Of a stretch of 64,000 nucleotides of DNA, positions 28,105 through 37,350 are shown in pieces. Source of the stretch: Lysobacter enzymogenes (lineage in GTDB: Bacteria; Pseudomonadota; Gammaproteobacteria; Xanthomonadales; Xanthomonadaceae); NCBI RefSeq assembly GCF_017355525.1, contig NZ_CP067395.1, positions 4,972,501-5,036,500 on the forward strand, written 5' to 3'. The stretch's first letter is position 1, and the number at the start of each line of letters is the position of its first letter. The notes below the pieces were generated by a model. It had not been told where the DNA came from, ran no database searches, and saw nothing but the letters and a program-made list of their open reading frames with translations. The position numbers and the translations under genes were made by a program.

Positions 28105-28195
28105 TGTAGGAGCGGTGCGAGCCGCGACCGCGACCACGCAACTACGACGAACCCTTCGCCGCGAATGCGGTGTCGCGGCTCGCGCCGCTCCTACA
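28105..28195. repeat. GTAG-type REPIN, copy C
   Basis: Left arm TGTAGGAGCGGTGCGAGCCG at 28105 and right arm ending GCCGCTCCTACA at 28195, about 40 bases between. It ends 12 nt before the LysR gene stop, at the convergent end of pepP and the LysR gene. Confidence 0.87.
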
Positions 28196-28207
28196 GTCGG
28201 GCATCCG

Positions 28208-29104
28208 TCATTCCAGCGGCCCCAGCCGCTCCATCACCAGCTCGACGAATCGGCTCAGCTTCGGCAGCGGCTGGCGGTCGCGCGGGTACAGCAGGTGCAC
28301 CGGCCGCGGCGGCGGCAGGTCGTCTTCGAACAAGGCCACCAGGCGGCCGGCGGCGATGTCGTCGGCCAGCAGCACTTCGGGTTGCAGCACGATGCCGCAG
28401 CCGTCCAGCGCCGCGCGCCGCAAGGCTTCGCCGTGGTTCGAAGCGAACCGCCCGTGCAACGGCAGCGCTTCGCCGCCGAGGCTGGCGAAGCGCCAGCCGG
28501 CGTTGGGATGCCACAGCAGGTGGTTGAGGCAGCTGTGATGGACCAGGTCGGCCGGGCCGGCCGGGGTGCCGCGCTCGCGCAGGTACGACGGCGCCGCGCA
28601 CACCATCATCCGATACGGGCGCAGCGGCCGCGCCACCAGATGATCGGAATCGGGCAGCGGGCCGATCCGGATCGCCGCGTCGAAACCCTCGGCGATCAGG
28701 TCGATCGTGCGGTCTTCCAGCGCCAGATCGACGCTGACGTCGGGATAGGCGCGCAGGTACCGGGTCACCAGCGGCGCCACCGCGACGGGGCCCAGCGTCA
28801 GCGGCGCGGTCACGCGCAAGTGGCCGCGCGGGCGCGCACCGTCGCCGAGGCGCTCGGTCACGGTCTCGGCGCGGCGCACCTGCTCCAACACCTGCCGCGC
28901 CTCGGCCAGGAACGCGACCCCGGCTTCGGTCAGCCGCTGCTTGCGGGTATCGCGCTGCAACAGCCGCGCGCCGAGGCGTTCTTCGAGTTGCCGGATGTGC
29001 TTGCCGACCATCACCGCCGACAGCCGCTGCGCCTGCGCGGCCGCGGCGAAGCTGCCGGTGTCGGCGACCGAGACGAACACCGCCATCGCGCGCAGCAGGT
29101 CCAT
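28208..29104 (-). CDS. LysR-family transcriptional regulator
   Basis: 298 residues. The N-terminal winged HTH (MDLLRAMAVFVSVADTGSFAAAA) is followed by a linker helix and a C-terminal periplasmic-binding-protein-like effector domain (from about residue 90). The WHPNAGWRF and CGIVLQPE features match the CrgA/PecT-like group of LysR proteins. It is divergently transcribed from the short-chain dehydrogenase gene, with a 99-bp intergenic region, the usual arrangement in which such a regulator controls its neighbour. The likely inducer is a substrate or product of that oxidoreductase. Confidence 0.92.
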   Translation of the reverse strand: MDLLRAMAVFVSVADTGSFAAAAQAQRLSAVMVGKHIRQLEERLGARLLQRDTRKQRLTEAGVAFLAEARQVLEQVRRAETVTERLGDGARPRGHLRVTAPLTLGPVAVAPLVTRYLRAYPDVSVDLALEDRTIDLIAEGFDAAIRIGPLPDSDHLVARPLRPYRMMVCAAPSYLRERGTPAGPADLVHHSCLNHLLWHPNAGWRFASLGGEALPLHGRFASNHGEALRRAALDGCGIVLQPEVLLADDIAAGRLVALFEDDLPPPRPVHLLYPRDRQPLPKLSRFVELVMERLGPLE

Positions 29105-29203
29105 GGCTAACTCAGGGTTAGGGGAGCGCGAAATGCTAGCGCATTCACCGTGCACGGCCCGGCGCGCAGACTGGCGCCTGTTCTCCCACCCGGACATGCC
29201 CCC

Positions 29204-29800
29204 ATGAAGATCCTGCTCGTCGGCGCCAGCGGCACCCTCGGCCGCGCCATCGCCCAGACCCTGTCGCACCACGAACTGCTGCTGGCCAGCCGCAACAGCG
29301 CGCAATACCCGGTCGACATCACCGACGACGCCAGCGTCGAGGCGCTGCTGCGCAAGACCGGCAAGCTCGACGCCATCGTCTCCGCCGCCGGCGCGCTGCA
29401 CTTCGGCCCGCTCGGCGAAATGACCCCGGCGCAGTTCGCCGTCGGCCTCAACGACAAGCTGCTCGGTCAGGTGCGCCTGGCGCTGCTGGGCCAGCATCAC
29501 CTCAACGATGGCGGCTCGATCACCCTGACCACCGGCATCGTCTCGGCCGAACCGATCCGCGCCGGCGCCAACGCCAGCGCGGTCAACCGCGCGCTGGAAG
29601 GCTTCGTCGCCGGCGCCGCGTGCGAGCTGGCGCGCGGCCTGCGCATCAACGCGGTCAGCCCGAACGTGCTCAGCGAATCGATGGACGCTTACGGCGCGTT
29701 CTTCCCCGGCTTCGAGCCGGTGCCGGCGGCGCGCGCCGCGCTGGCCTACCAGCGCAGCGTCGAGGGCGTGCAGAGCGGCCGCACCTTCAACGTCTGGTAA
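29204..29800 (+). CDS. Short-chain dehydrogenase/reductase
   Basis: 198 residues from ATG 29204. N-terminal NAD(P)-binding motif LVGASGTLGRAIA, then SAAGALHFG in place of the usual NNAG. In the catalytic region the typical YxxxK tyrosine is replaced (ASAVNRALEGF), so the Ser/Tyr/Lys triad is atypical. This matches the short SDR group commonly found divergent from LysR genes. The substrate is unknown. The product is probably cytosolic. Confidence 0.88.
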   Translation: MKILLVGASGTLGRAIAQTLSHHELLLASRNSAQYPVDITDDASVEALLRKTGKLDAIVSAAGALHFGPLGEMTPAQFAVGLNDKLLGQVRLALLGQHHLNDGGSITLTTGIVSAEPIRAGANASAVNRALEGFVAGAACELARGLRINAVSPNVLSESMDAYGAFFPGFEPVPAARAALAYQRSVEGVQSGRTFNVW

Positions 29801-29803
29801 GGC

Positions 29804-30256
29804 TTACGGCGGCTCGGGCAGGCGCAGCGACGCTTGCCCGAGCACGTAGCGCCAGCCTTGCGGCGTGCGCGCGTAGGTGTCGCTGTACCACAGCCGATAC
29901 TCGAACGGCGCGCCGTCGGTGCGGCCCTTGAGCCAGAGCCTGGCGGTGACCACACCGGTGTCGCCCCACACCCGCACGCTGCGTTCGCTGGCGTCCTGGC
30001 GCTCGTAGACGGTGCGGGCGGCGCGGGCTTCTTCGAGCAAGGCGGCCTTGTCGCTGGTTTGTCCGCGGCCGCCGATCAGGACGAAATCGTCGTGCAGGAT
30101 CGCGGCCATCGTCGCCGCGTCGTTGGCTTTGACCGCGGCCTGGTAGCGGATGTCGAGCGCTTCCAGCGCGGCGCGGTCGCTGGCTTCGGACGCGGCGGCG
30201 GGCGGAACCAGGCCGGCGGCGCCGGCGAGCAGGGAAACGGCGAAGGCGGTGCGCAT
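29804..30256 (-). CDS. Secreted NTF2-like (DUF4440-type) protein
   Basis: 150 residues. Signal peptide MRTAFAVSLLAGAAGLVPPAAASEA suggests export to the periplasm. The mature part is a SnoaL/NTF2-like alpha-beta cone (ALDIRYQAAVKANDAATMAA, FVLIGGRGQTSDKAALL). Such domains bind small hydrophobic ligands or act as isomerases; no catalytic residues can be named. It converges with the SDR gene, 3 nt apart. Confidence 0.8.
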   Translation of the reverse strand: MRTAFAVSLLAGAAGLVPPAAASEASDRAALEALDIRYQAAVKANDAATMAAILHDDFVLIGGRGQTSDKAALLEEARAARTVYERQDASERSVRVWGDTGVVTARLWLKGRTDGAPFEYRLWYSDTYARTPQGWRYVLGQASLRLPEPP

Positions 30257-30394
30257 CGGCGGGCTCCGGGACGGGGACCGCTGCATCCTCGCGCTGCGGT
30301 GTCGGGCGCGCTCGCCGGATTCGGACAAGGTCGCCTTGGGCGGCCTGAATCTTGTGCGCAACGAACTTCAGTGGCGAGGCTTCCTGCGCTTGCC

Positions 30395-30473
30395 GCAGGG
30401 CTTCAGGCCCGACGCTTTTGTTTCGACCGCGGCGATCCGAGCGAACCGCGTCGGGCCTAAGGGACCTCCCGCA
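30395..30473. repeat. GGGCTTCAGGCCCGACGC-type REP pair
   Basis: Arm CAGGGCTTCAGGCCCGACGC (30395-30414) and a degenerate inverse arm CGCGTCGGGCCTAAGGGACC (from 30448). They lie in the gap between the two NTF2-like genes. Same family as 20941 and 61105. Confidence 0.75.
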
Positions 30474-30515
30474 AGAGCGGAAGCCCGAAGGCCGGCGCGC
30501 TAGCGCAGAGGCGGC

Positions 30516-30956
30516 TTACTCCGCCCCGTCGCGCTTGAGCATGGCCTTGCCGCTGGCATGATCGATCGGCGCGGACGTGTGCTCGTGCACGATCTTCCAG
30601 GCCCCATCGCGCCGCGCCAGCGCCAGGCTGATGCGGTTGTCGAGCGAACGCAGCCGCGTGCCGTCGGCCGCATGCGCCGCGTACGTCAGCACGGCATGCC
30701 CGTAAGCGAGCTCCGCGCCGGCCTGCGACTGCGCCTGCGCATACGTCACCGCGACGGTTTCCGCGCCGAGCGAGCCGAACCACTCTTGCGCCATCGCCCG
30801 CCACGCCGCGAGGCCGCGCAGTTCCCAGCGGCCCCACATGTCGAACACATGCACGTCCTCGGCGTACAGCGCGGCGAAGGCGTCGACGTCCTTGGCCGCG
30901 ACCGCCGCGGCGTAGCCGTCGAGCGCGGCCAGGAACGGATCGTGGGTCTGGCTCAT
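30516..30956 (-). CDS. NTF2-like/SnoaL-type protein (cytosolic)
   Basis: 146 residues, no signal peptide. The NTF2-like fold is apparent from DGYAAAVAAKDVDAFAALYA, the VHVFDMWGRWELRGLAAW strand-helix pair and a C-terminal DGAWKIVHEHTSAP. It resembles the SgcJ/ketosteroid-isomerase-like group. Its ligand is unknown. It lies 33 nt downstream of pepQ on the same strand and may be co-transcribed with it. Confidence 0.8.
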   Translation of the reverse strand: MSQTHDPFLAALDGYAAAVAAKDVDAFAALYAEDVHVFDMWGRWELRGLAAWRAMAQEWFGSLGAETVAVTYAQAQSQAGAELAYGHAVLTYAAHAADGTRLRSLDNRISLALARRDGAWKIVHEHTSAPIDHASGKAMLKRDGAE

Positions 30957-30989
30957 GCGGATGCTCCGATAACGCGGGTGAGGCGGCGC

Positions 30990-32324
30990 TCAGGCCGCCG
31001 CGGCGAATTCTTCGCGGGTCAGGTTGACCGGCGCGGCGTCGGTGCAGACCACGTCGTCCTCGATGCGGATGCCGCCGAACGGGCGGAACGCATCGATCCG
31101 CGCCCAGTCGACCGCATCGGCGTGTTCGCCGCGCTTGAGCCCGTCGAGCAAGAGATCGACGAAGTACAGGCCCGGCTCGATCGTCACCGCCATGCCCGGT
31201 TCCAGCACCCGGGTCAGGCGCAGATACGGATGCCCGGCCGGCTTGTCGATGCGGCCGCCGCGGTCGCTGGCGGCGAAACCGGCGACTTCGTGCACCTGCA
31301 GGCCGATGCCGTGGCCGATGCCGTGCGGGAAGAACACGCCGCTGACGCCGTTGGCGACCGCCGCTTCCGGCGAGACCTTGAGCACGCCGAAGTCCTTGAG
31401 GATTCCGGCCAGGGCCAGATGCGCGTCCAGATGCAGCTGCTTGTAGTCGAAGCCGGCGCGCACCTGCGCGCACATGCGCTGCTGGGCGGCGTCGACCGCA
31501 TCGATCAGCGCCTGGAATTCGCCGCCGGCATCGCTGGCGTAGGTGCGGGTGATGTCGCACGCGTAGCCGACGTGGCTGGCGCCGGCGTCGATCAGGAAGC
31601 TGCGCGACTGCACCGGCGCTTCGCGGCCGAGCTCCATGTAGTGCAGCACCGCGCCGTTTTCGTTGAGCGCGACGATGTTGCCGTACGGCAGTTCGTTGGC
31701 GTCCTGGCGCGCGGCGGCGCAGTAGGCCAGATGGATGTCGAACTCGCTGGCGCCGGCGCGGAACGCGGCCTCGGCGGCGCGGTGCGCGCGCACGCCCTTG
31801 CGCGTGGCCTCGCGCATCATCGCCACTTCGTACGCGGTCTTGAACGCGCGGTGGTATTCCAGGTAGTCGACGACCGCCTGCGGATTGTTCGGCGCGTAAT
31901 CGCCGAGCGCGCTCTGCGTTTCGCCGAGAATCGCGCAGCGCGCCGGATCCTTGGGCAGATGCGCCAGCGCCTCGGCCGGCTCGCGGATCACGATCACTTC
32001 GAAATGTTCGACCCACACGCCGGCCGGCGCCTGCGGGACCACGTGCCAGTAGTCGAACGGCTGCAGGTAGATCAATTTCGGCTTGGCGCCCGGAGTGAAC
32101 ACCAGCCAGCTGCCGGGGTTGCGCACCAGCGGCACCCAGGCCTTGAACTGCGGGTTGACCGCGTACGGATAGTCGCGGTCGTCGAACACCTGATAGTGCA
32201 GGGTGCCGCTGGGCACCAGCAGATGGTCGAAGCCGCCGCGCTCCAGCGCTTGCGCGGCGCGGCGCTGTTGCTCGCCGATGTGCTGCGCGTAGAGATCGGC
32301 GGGGGAGGCGGCGGAAGCGGTCAT
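30990..32324 (-). CDS. pepQ: Xaa-Pro dipeptidase (prolidase)
   Basis: 444 residues, close to E. coli PepQ in length. It cleaves dipeptides with C-terminal proline. The N-terminus carries the PepQ-type block YAVNPQFKAWVPL, followed by the metal-binding peptidase domain: Asp in FLIDAGASH and ACDITRTY, His in PHGIGHGIGLQVHEV, Glu in TIEPGLYF and GIRIEDDV. The protein is cytosolic. Start ATG 32324. Confidence 0.94.
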   Translation of the reverse strand: MTASAASPADLYAQHIGEQQRRAAQALERGGFDHLLVPSGTLHYQVFDDRDYPYAVNPQFKAWVPLVRNPGSWLVFTPGAKPKLIYLQPFDYWHVVPQAPAGVWVEHFEVIVIREPAEALAHLPKDPARCAILGETQSALGDYAPNNPQAVVDYLEYHRAFKTAYEVAMMREATRKGVRAHRAAEAAFRAGASEFDIHLAYCAAARQDANELPYGNIVALNENGAVLHYMELGREAPVQSRSFLIDAGASHVGYACDITRTYASDAGGEFQALIDAVDAAQQRMCAQVRAGFDYKQLHLDAHLALAGILKDFGVLKVSPEAAVANGVSGVFFPHGIGHGIGLQVHEVAGFAASDRGGRIDKPAGHPYLRLTRVLEPGMAVTIEPGLYFVDLLLDGLKRGEHADAVDWARIDAFRPFGGIRIEDDVVCTDAAPVNLTREEFAAAA

Positions 32325-32410
32325 GGCGGCGGACTGGCTGTGCGGGCGGGAGGCCGGAGCCGGCATTTTGCCGCATCTGCGTGGGGCGGAGCTTGCGGGA
32401 TCGGGTGGGG

Positions 32411-32523
32411 CCCTCACCCCAACCCCTCTCCCGCAAGCGGGAGAGGGGCTCAAATCACGAGCGTCGCCAGCTTTCCCTTCTCCCGCTCGCGGGAGAAGGT
32501 GCCCCGAAGGGGCGGATGAGGGC
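32411..32523. repeat. Dispersed CCCTCACCCCAACCCCTCTC palindrome, long copy
   Basis: It opens with the same 20 bases as the 6942 copy and continues into two stacked hairpins (CTCCCGCAAGCGGGAGAGGGG and TTCTCCCGCTCGCGGGAGAA), ending GCGGATGAGGG. It sits between pepQ (start side) and the PilZ gene end. Confidence 0.82.
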
Positions 32524-32534
32524 CGCGCCCCCTT

Positions 32535-32882
32535 TTACTCGTAACTGCCGCCCGGCGAATCCAGCCACTGGCGCAAATGCGCCATCCCGTCCTCGGGCAT
32601 CGCGATGAAGCGGAACCCGGCCCAGGTCTGCCCCGGCATGCTCGCGCTGTCCTGCCACAGCAGGTGCGCGCCGACCTCGATCGGCGCCTGCCGCGGCGCG
32701 TCGCGCAGATCGAAGCGCAGTTGGTACAGCGCGTCGTCGGCCAGCGCCGCGCTGGCGATCATCATCATGCCGGTCTCCGACAGGTTGCCGAGATGGCCGA
32801 TGGTCTGCTCGGTCATGGTGTCGATCACCTGCACCGTATCGACGATGCGGCGCCGGCGCGCGCGGCGGAATTCCTCGTTCAT
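32535..32882 (-). CDS. PilZ-domain protein
   Basis: 115 residues. The N-terminal Arg cluster (FRRARRRRIVDTVQV) and the later NLSETGMMM block (family D/NxSxxG) are the two cyclic-di-GMP contact motifs of PilZ domains. The remainder forms the beta-barrel (HLLWQDSASMPGQTWAGFRF). It overlaps the DUF1631 gene by ATGA, so the two are translationally coupled. A c-di-GMP-responsive role together with DUF1631 is likely. Confidence 0.88.
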   Translation of the reverse strand: MNEEFRRARRRRIVDTVQVIDTMTEQTIGHLGNLSETGMMMIASAALADDALYQLRFDLRDAPRQAPIEVGAHLLWQDSASMPGQTWAGFRFIAMPEDGMAHLRQWLDSPGGSYE

Positions 32883-35167
32883 GCCGGTTCTCCGGCGCCG
32901 TCGCCGTCGCGGCCGCGCCCGCCGAAGCCTCGCAGCGCGCCCAGCGCGGCGTGCCAGGCGCGGTCGACCAGACGGTTGCGCTCCTGCTCGACCACCCGCG
33001 CCTGGCCGCGCGCGAGCATCCGCGCCAGCGCGTCGAGCGAGTGCTCGGCCACGCGCTGGCCGCGCTGGTTGACGAACAAGGCGTTGTCGGTGACCGGGCT
33101 GAACCACGACAGCCGGCGCCGCACCGCGTCGCCCTGCTGGTTCTGCACGAATTCGAACCAGGTGCCGAACGGCAAGGCGCGCAGGCGTTCGAAGCAGGCC
33201 TGCTCGGCCTCGTCGCGCGGCGGCAGCGGCGCGCGCGGTTGCGCGGCGGCGTTGTCTTCGCCCAGGCGGCTGCGCTGGCGCAGCTTCATCGCCAGCTCGG
33301 TGCGCGAGGCGGCGTCTTCGTTGGCGGCGGTGCCGAGAGTCAGCTGGCGGGCGATCGCGCGCGCGTCGTCGCCGTGGTAGCCGACCAGGGTCAGCGCGTG
33401 TTCGATGTCGCCGTCCAGCCCGCACAGCGCATCGCTGCCGCCGCCCTGGTTGGCGGAAACGATTTGGCCGGTGATCTGCAATTGCCGCTGCCACGCCGGC
33501 GAGTCCTCGCCGTGGCGCAGCTGGGTCAGGGTCAGCACGTCGGTCCAGGCCTGGTTGAGCAGGGTCTGGACGAAGCGCGGCAGGCGCTGGCCGGCGACGG
33601 TCTGCTCCAAGGCTTCCTGAGCGCGGCGCTTGGCCAGTTCCAGCTTTTCCTTGCCGCGCGCGGCTTCGACGAAGCGGCGTTCGGCGACCTCGGCCTTGCG
33701 CGCCTGCGCGTGCAGGTGCTCCTGCAAGCGCTGGTTGGCCGAGTCGAAGGACTGCGCCGAGCCGCGCTGCTCGACCACGTGCTCCACCGCCTGGCGCAGC
33801 GGTTCGTGCAGTTGCGGGTCGGCTTCCTCGCTCGGCGTCCAACGCGCGCCGGCTTCGGCCACGGTGTTGAGCAGTTGCAGCGCCGGATGGCCGTCGCCGG
33901 CCAGCAGCGAGCGGTCCTGCAACGCGGCGTGCAGCAGCGGCGGCTGCAGCCGGGTCAGCAGGCTGGAAATCAGCGCGTCGCCGCGCAGGCGCTGTTCGAT
34001 CTCGTCGAACAGCAGGCCGAGCAGCTCGAACACGTCGCCGTCCTCGCGCGACAGCGCGGCCTCGCCGCCGGCCGCGGCGCGGCGCTGGGCGAGCACGGCC
34101 TGGCGCAGGTCGGCGATCTTGCGCAGCGGCTGGGCGCCGCGCGCGGCGGCTTCGTCCAGGCGGGTCAGGCCTTCGACCAGCTCGGCGGTGGACAACGGCA
34201 GCGACGGCTGCGGCGCGTCGGGCGACGGCGCGCGCGGGCGCAGCTTGTCGACCAGATCGCGGCGCTCGGCCAGCCAGCGCTGCAAGGTGGCGAAATCGGG
34301 CGCGCCGCCGGCGTCGGCCGGCGCGGTGTTCCAGGCGGTGTGCGGCTGCGGGCCGGCCGCACGCGGCGCAGCCTCGGGCGCCGGCGCGCGTTCGCCGTCG
34401 CGGGCGCTCGCATCGGCCGCCGGCGCGGGCTTCTCCTGCGCGCTGGGACGCGTGCGCAGCGGCACGAACGACAGGCTCGGCAGCACGTTCTCGCGCACCA
34501 GCAGCGCGTTCATCGATTCCACCAGCGCGGCATAGCCCAGCATCACCTGTTGGTCGAACACCCGGTACAGGTCCAGCCGCGATTCCAGCGAAATCTGCAG
34601 CGGCTGGCAGGCCTGGGCGAAACCGCGAATCAGCCGCTGCGGGCCGACCGGCAGGCGTTCGCCGTCGAACGCCGGCGCGCCGGCGAGCACGCCGAAGCGC
34701 TGGCCGAGCAGCATCAGGCCGAGCCCGGCGCGCGATTCGTGGCGGCTCGACAGGGCGCGCAGCACGGTGTTTTCGTCGACTTCGCTGTCGTCGACCAACC
34801 GCAGCTCGCGAAACTCAGGCGCCGCAGAAACCGCTAAGCGAGTCGTCCGCTCCGCCTCCCGAATGCCACAAAGCGAAGCCTCCAACCCCAGCAAATACCG
34901 CGGAATCAAATCCGACCGCCGCAACCGCACCAGCCGCAGCGTCTCCAAATACCCCGACTGCAACCCCGGATTGCGCGCCTGATCGGCCTGCCGGAACAAC
35001 TGCTGCTCGAACTCGGCCAGCATCCGCTCCATCTGCGGCGCGATCTCGTCGCTGACCAGCGCATAGAGCTGTTCCAACAGGCGGCGCACGCGGCGCGGCA
35101 GCGCGGCCGTGGCCAAGGTGGCGCGCGGCGTAGCGTTCAAAGGGTCGAACGTGGCGGGCATGTGCAT
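32879..35167 (-). CDS. DUF1631 family protein
   Basis: 762 residues from ATG 35167 (ATG 35161 is an alternative; no strong SD). Mostly helical, with coiled-coil stretches (RLLEQLYALVSDEIAPQM; KLELAKRRAQEALEQTV) and a low-complexity Ala/Pro linker around residues 260-310. The C-terminal part (LPFGTWFEFVQNQQGD and following) resembles a PilZ-like barrel. DUF1631 proteins are often encoded beside PilZ proteins; the function is unknown. Probably cytosolic. Confidence 0.87.
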   Translation of the reverse strand: MHMPATFDPLNATPRATLATAALPRRVRRLLEQLYALVSDEIAPQMERMLAEFEQQLFRQADQARNPGLQSGYLETLRLVRLRRSDLIPRYLLGLEASLCGIREAERTTRLAVSAAPEFRELRLVDDSEVDENTVLRALSSRHESRAGLGLMLLGQRFGVLAGAPAFDGERLPVGPQRLIRGFAQACQPLQISLESRLDLYRVFDQQVMLGYAALVESMNALLVRENVLPSLSFVPLRTRPSAQEKPAPAADASARDGERAPAPEAAPRAAGPQPHTAWNTAPADAGGAPDFATLQRWLAERRDLVDKLRPRAPSPDAPQPSLPLSTAELVEGLTRLDEAAARGAQPLRKIADLRQAVLAQRRAAAGGEAALSREDGDVFELLGLLFDEIEQRLRGDALISSLLTRLQPPLLHAALQDRSLLAGDGHPALQLLNTVAEAGARWTPSEEADPQLHEPLRQAVEHVVEQRGSAQSFDSANQRLQEHLHAQARKAEVAERRFVEAARGKEKLELAKRRAQEALEQTVAGQRLPRFVQTLLNQAWTDVLTLTQLRHGEDSPAWQRQLQITGQIVSANQGGGSDALCGLDGDIEHALTLVGYHGDDARAIARQLTLGTAANEDAASRTELAMKLRQRSRLGEDNAAAQPRAPLPPRDEAEQACFERLRALPFGTWFEFVQNQQGDAVRRRLSWFSPVTDNALFVNQRGQRVAEHSLDALARMLARGQARVVEQERNRLVDRAWHAALGALRGFGGRGRDGDGAGEPA

Positions 35168-35414
35168 TGAGTACTGACGACCGCGAAATATAACCACGCC
35201 TCCCCGGGGCCCGCCCAGTCCGGAGATGCCGGACGCAGCGGACCGCCGACGGGAGGCGACCATTGGCACAAACGCTTTGTCCCCGAAGCGCCGGCCAAAC
35301 GCAGTCTCAGCGCCGGGATGTGTCTGGCCCGTGATGCCGCCGGCGCGTCTGATTCAGTTTGCAAGCCCGGCTTTTCTCCGGCCCGGGCCGGCGAATCCGA
35401 TGGGCGAACCGGAC

Positions 35415-36623
35415 TCAGGGCCGCGGCAGGGCCGCGGTGCCCGCCGCGTCGGCATCCGCGTCCTCGGCCAGGAACAGCGCGACCACGTCGTTGGTGAAGC
35501 GCCGGCCGAGCTCGGTCGGGCGGACCCGGTCGCCGTCGCGCTCCAGCCAGCCGGCGGCATAGGCGGCGTCGAGCTGCGCGGCGATCTGCGCGCGGGTCAG
35601 CCCGGTCGAGGCCTCGAACGAATCCAGCGAGAAACCCTCGACCAGCCGCAGCGTATTGAGCATGTATTCGAACGGCCGCCGCTCCGGCGCGATCCGGTCG
35701 TCGCCGCCGATCGCTTCCGCCCGCCCGGCGTTGACCAGGTACTGGGTCGGGTGCTTGAGCTTCCAGCGGCGCAGGATGGTCTGCTCGGCGCCGAGGCTGA
35801 TCTTGCCGTGGGCGCCGGCGCCGATCCCGAGGTAATCGCCGTAGCGCCAGTAATTGAGGTTGTGCTGGCACTGCCGGCCCGGCCGCGCGTAGGCGCTGAC
35901 CTCGTACTGGCCGTAGCCGCGCTCGGCCAGCAGCGCCTGGCAGCGCTCCTGGATGTCCCAGGCGCGGTCCTCGTCGGGAAGGTCCTGCGGCGGCCGCGCC
36001 GCGAACACCGTGTTCGGTTCCAGGGTCAGCTGGTAATGCGAGACGTGCGCCGGCTCCAGCGCGAACGCGCGCTCCAGGTCGTGCTCGGCCATCGCCAGGG
36101 TCTGGCCGGGCAGGGCGTACATCAGGTCGAGGTTGAAATTGTCGAAGCCGGCGTCCTGGGCCAGCTTCACCGCCGCCTCGGCCTCGGCGCTGCCGTGGAT
36201 CCGGCCGAGCCGGCGCAGGCATTCGTCGTCGAAGCTCTGGATGCCGAAGCTCAGCCGGTTGACCCCGGCCGCCTTGTACAGCTCGAAGCGGCCGTGCTCG
36301 GCGGTGCCCGGGTTGGTTTCCAGGGTGATCTCGCAACCCGGGGCGAAGCGCAGGCGCGCGCTGGCGCCCTGCAGGAAGCGGTCGATCGCCTCCGGCGGAA
36401 ACAGGCTCGGGGTGCCGCCGCCGAAGAATACGCTGTGCACGGTGCGGCCCCAGACCAGCGGCAGGTCGTGCTCGAGGTCGGCGATCAGGGCGTCGACGTA
36501 CGCCGCGAACGGCGGCGCGCCGCGGGCTTCGTGCGAATTGAAATCGCAGTACGGGCATTTGCGCACGCACCACGGCAGGTGCACGTACAGCGACAGCGGC
36601 GGGGGAACCAGGGCGGGAATCAA
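35415..36623 (-). CDS. hemW: Radical SAM heme chaperone HemW
   Basis: 402 residues. It was long annotated as a coproporphyrinogen III oxidase-like protein; HemW binds haem and delivers it to haem enzymes. The [4Fe-4S] motif CVRKCPYC (CxxxCxxC) is at about residues 19-26, SAM-binding FFGGGTPS and ETNPGT follow, and a HemN C-terminal domain comes later. It lacks the extended N-terminus of true HemN. Start ATG 36623. It follows rdgB and a membrane-protein gene in the same direction, the common rdgB-hemW neighbourhood. Confidence 0.93.
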   Translation of the reverse strand: MIPALVPPPLSLYVHLPWCVRKCPYCDFNSHEARGAPPFAAYVDALIADLEHDLPLVWGRTVHSVFFGGGTPSLFPPEAIDRFLQGASARLRFAPGCEITLETNPGTAEHGRFELYKAAGVNRLSFGIQSFDDECLRRLGRIHGSAEAEAAVKLAQDAGFDNFNLDLMYALPGQTLAMAEHDLERAFALEPAHVSHYQLTLEPNTVFAARPPQDLPDEDRAWDIQERCQALLAERGYGQYEVSAYARPGRQCQHNLNYWRYGDYLGIGAGAHGKISLGAEQTILRRWKLKHPTQYLVNAGRAEAIGGDDRIAPERRPFEYMLNTLRLVEGFSLDSFEASTGLTRAQIAAQLDAAYAAGWLERDGDRVRPTELGRRFTNDVVALFLAEDADADAAGTAALPRP

Positions 36624-36774
36624 AAGACGCAGACCGGGCGGAGCGCGCCCGGAGCCGAAGGAGGGGAAGCGGCCAGTTTACCGGCCCGGCCGCGATCCGG
36701 CATCGAACCGGCCGGGGCGGCGGCGAGCAGGCGCCGGGCGCCCGCGGGGAACCGACGGTCGCCGGGTTCCGGCT

Positions 36775-37350
36775 TCAGCGGTCCAGCGTCGCCCCGAACC
36801 GCCGCGCGGCCAGCAGCGCGCGCAGGTTCGAATCCAGCGACACCTCGGGCCGGGCCTGCACGACTTGGCGGATGATCGAGGCCAGCGGCTCGCCGCGGCC
36901 GTCGCCGGACATGTCGCCGTCGAACAGGGTCGCGGTGGTCCAGCGCCGGTGCGCGGCCGGGGCCAGGCGCAGTTCCAGGGTCGAGGTCAGGCGCAGGCGT
37001 CCGTCCTTGGCCCGGTGCAGGGTCATGCTCTGCACCTCGGACGGCTCGAACACCCGGGTGCGGTGGCCGCTGGTGATGTTGGCGTAGCGGATCGCGCCGC
37101 CGTGGCCGTCGTCCAGGCCGACCCGCTGCACCGCCGCGGCGGCGACCAGCCCGACCAGCCCGCCGAGCAGCGCCAGCGCCAGCTGCAGTTCGTGGCCGAA
37201 GCTGTTGGCGCCGGCCTGCAGGCCGTCCTGGCGGATCCACACCGCGATCGGCAGCGCGAGCAGATACAGCACCGCGACCGTGGCTACGGTGTGGCCGCCG
37301 GTGCGGAACGCCCGGCGCGGCGGCGCGGCGGCGCGCAGCATGCGGTTCAT
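36775..37350 (-). CDS. Predicted membrane protein of unknown function
   Basis: 191 residues. Two predicted transmembrane helices (TVATVAVLYLLALPIAVWI at about 21-39 and LALALLGGLVGLVAAAAV at about 57-74) are followed by a soluble C-terminal domain of about 110 residues. The ATG at 37350 overlaps the rdgB stop as ATGA, so translation is coupled. It is not recognised. The topology suggests an inner-membrane protein with a large cytoplasmic or periplasmic tail. Confidence 0.75.
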   Translation of the reverse strand: MNRMLRAAAPPRRAFRTGGHTVATVAVLYLLALPIAVWIRQDGLQAGANSFGHELQLALALLGGLVGLVAAAAVQRVGLDDGHGGAIRYANITSGHRTRVFEPSEVQSMTLHRAKDGRLRLTSTLELRLAPAAHRRWTTATLFDGDMSGDGRGEPLASIIRQVVQARPEVSLDSNLRALLAARRFGATLDR

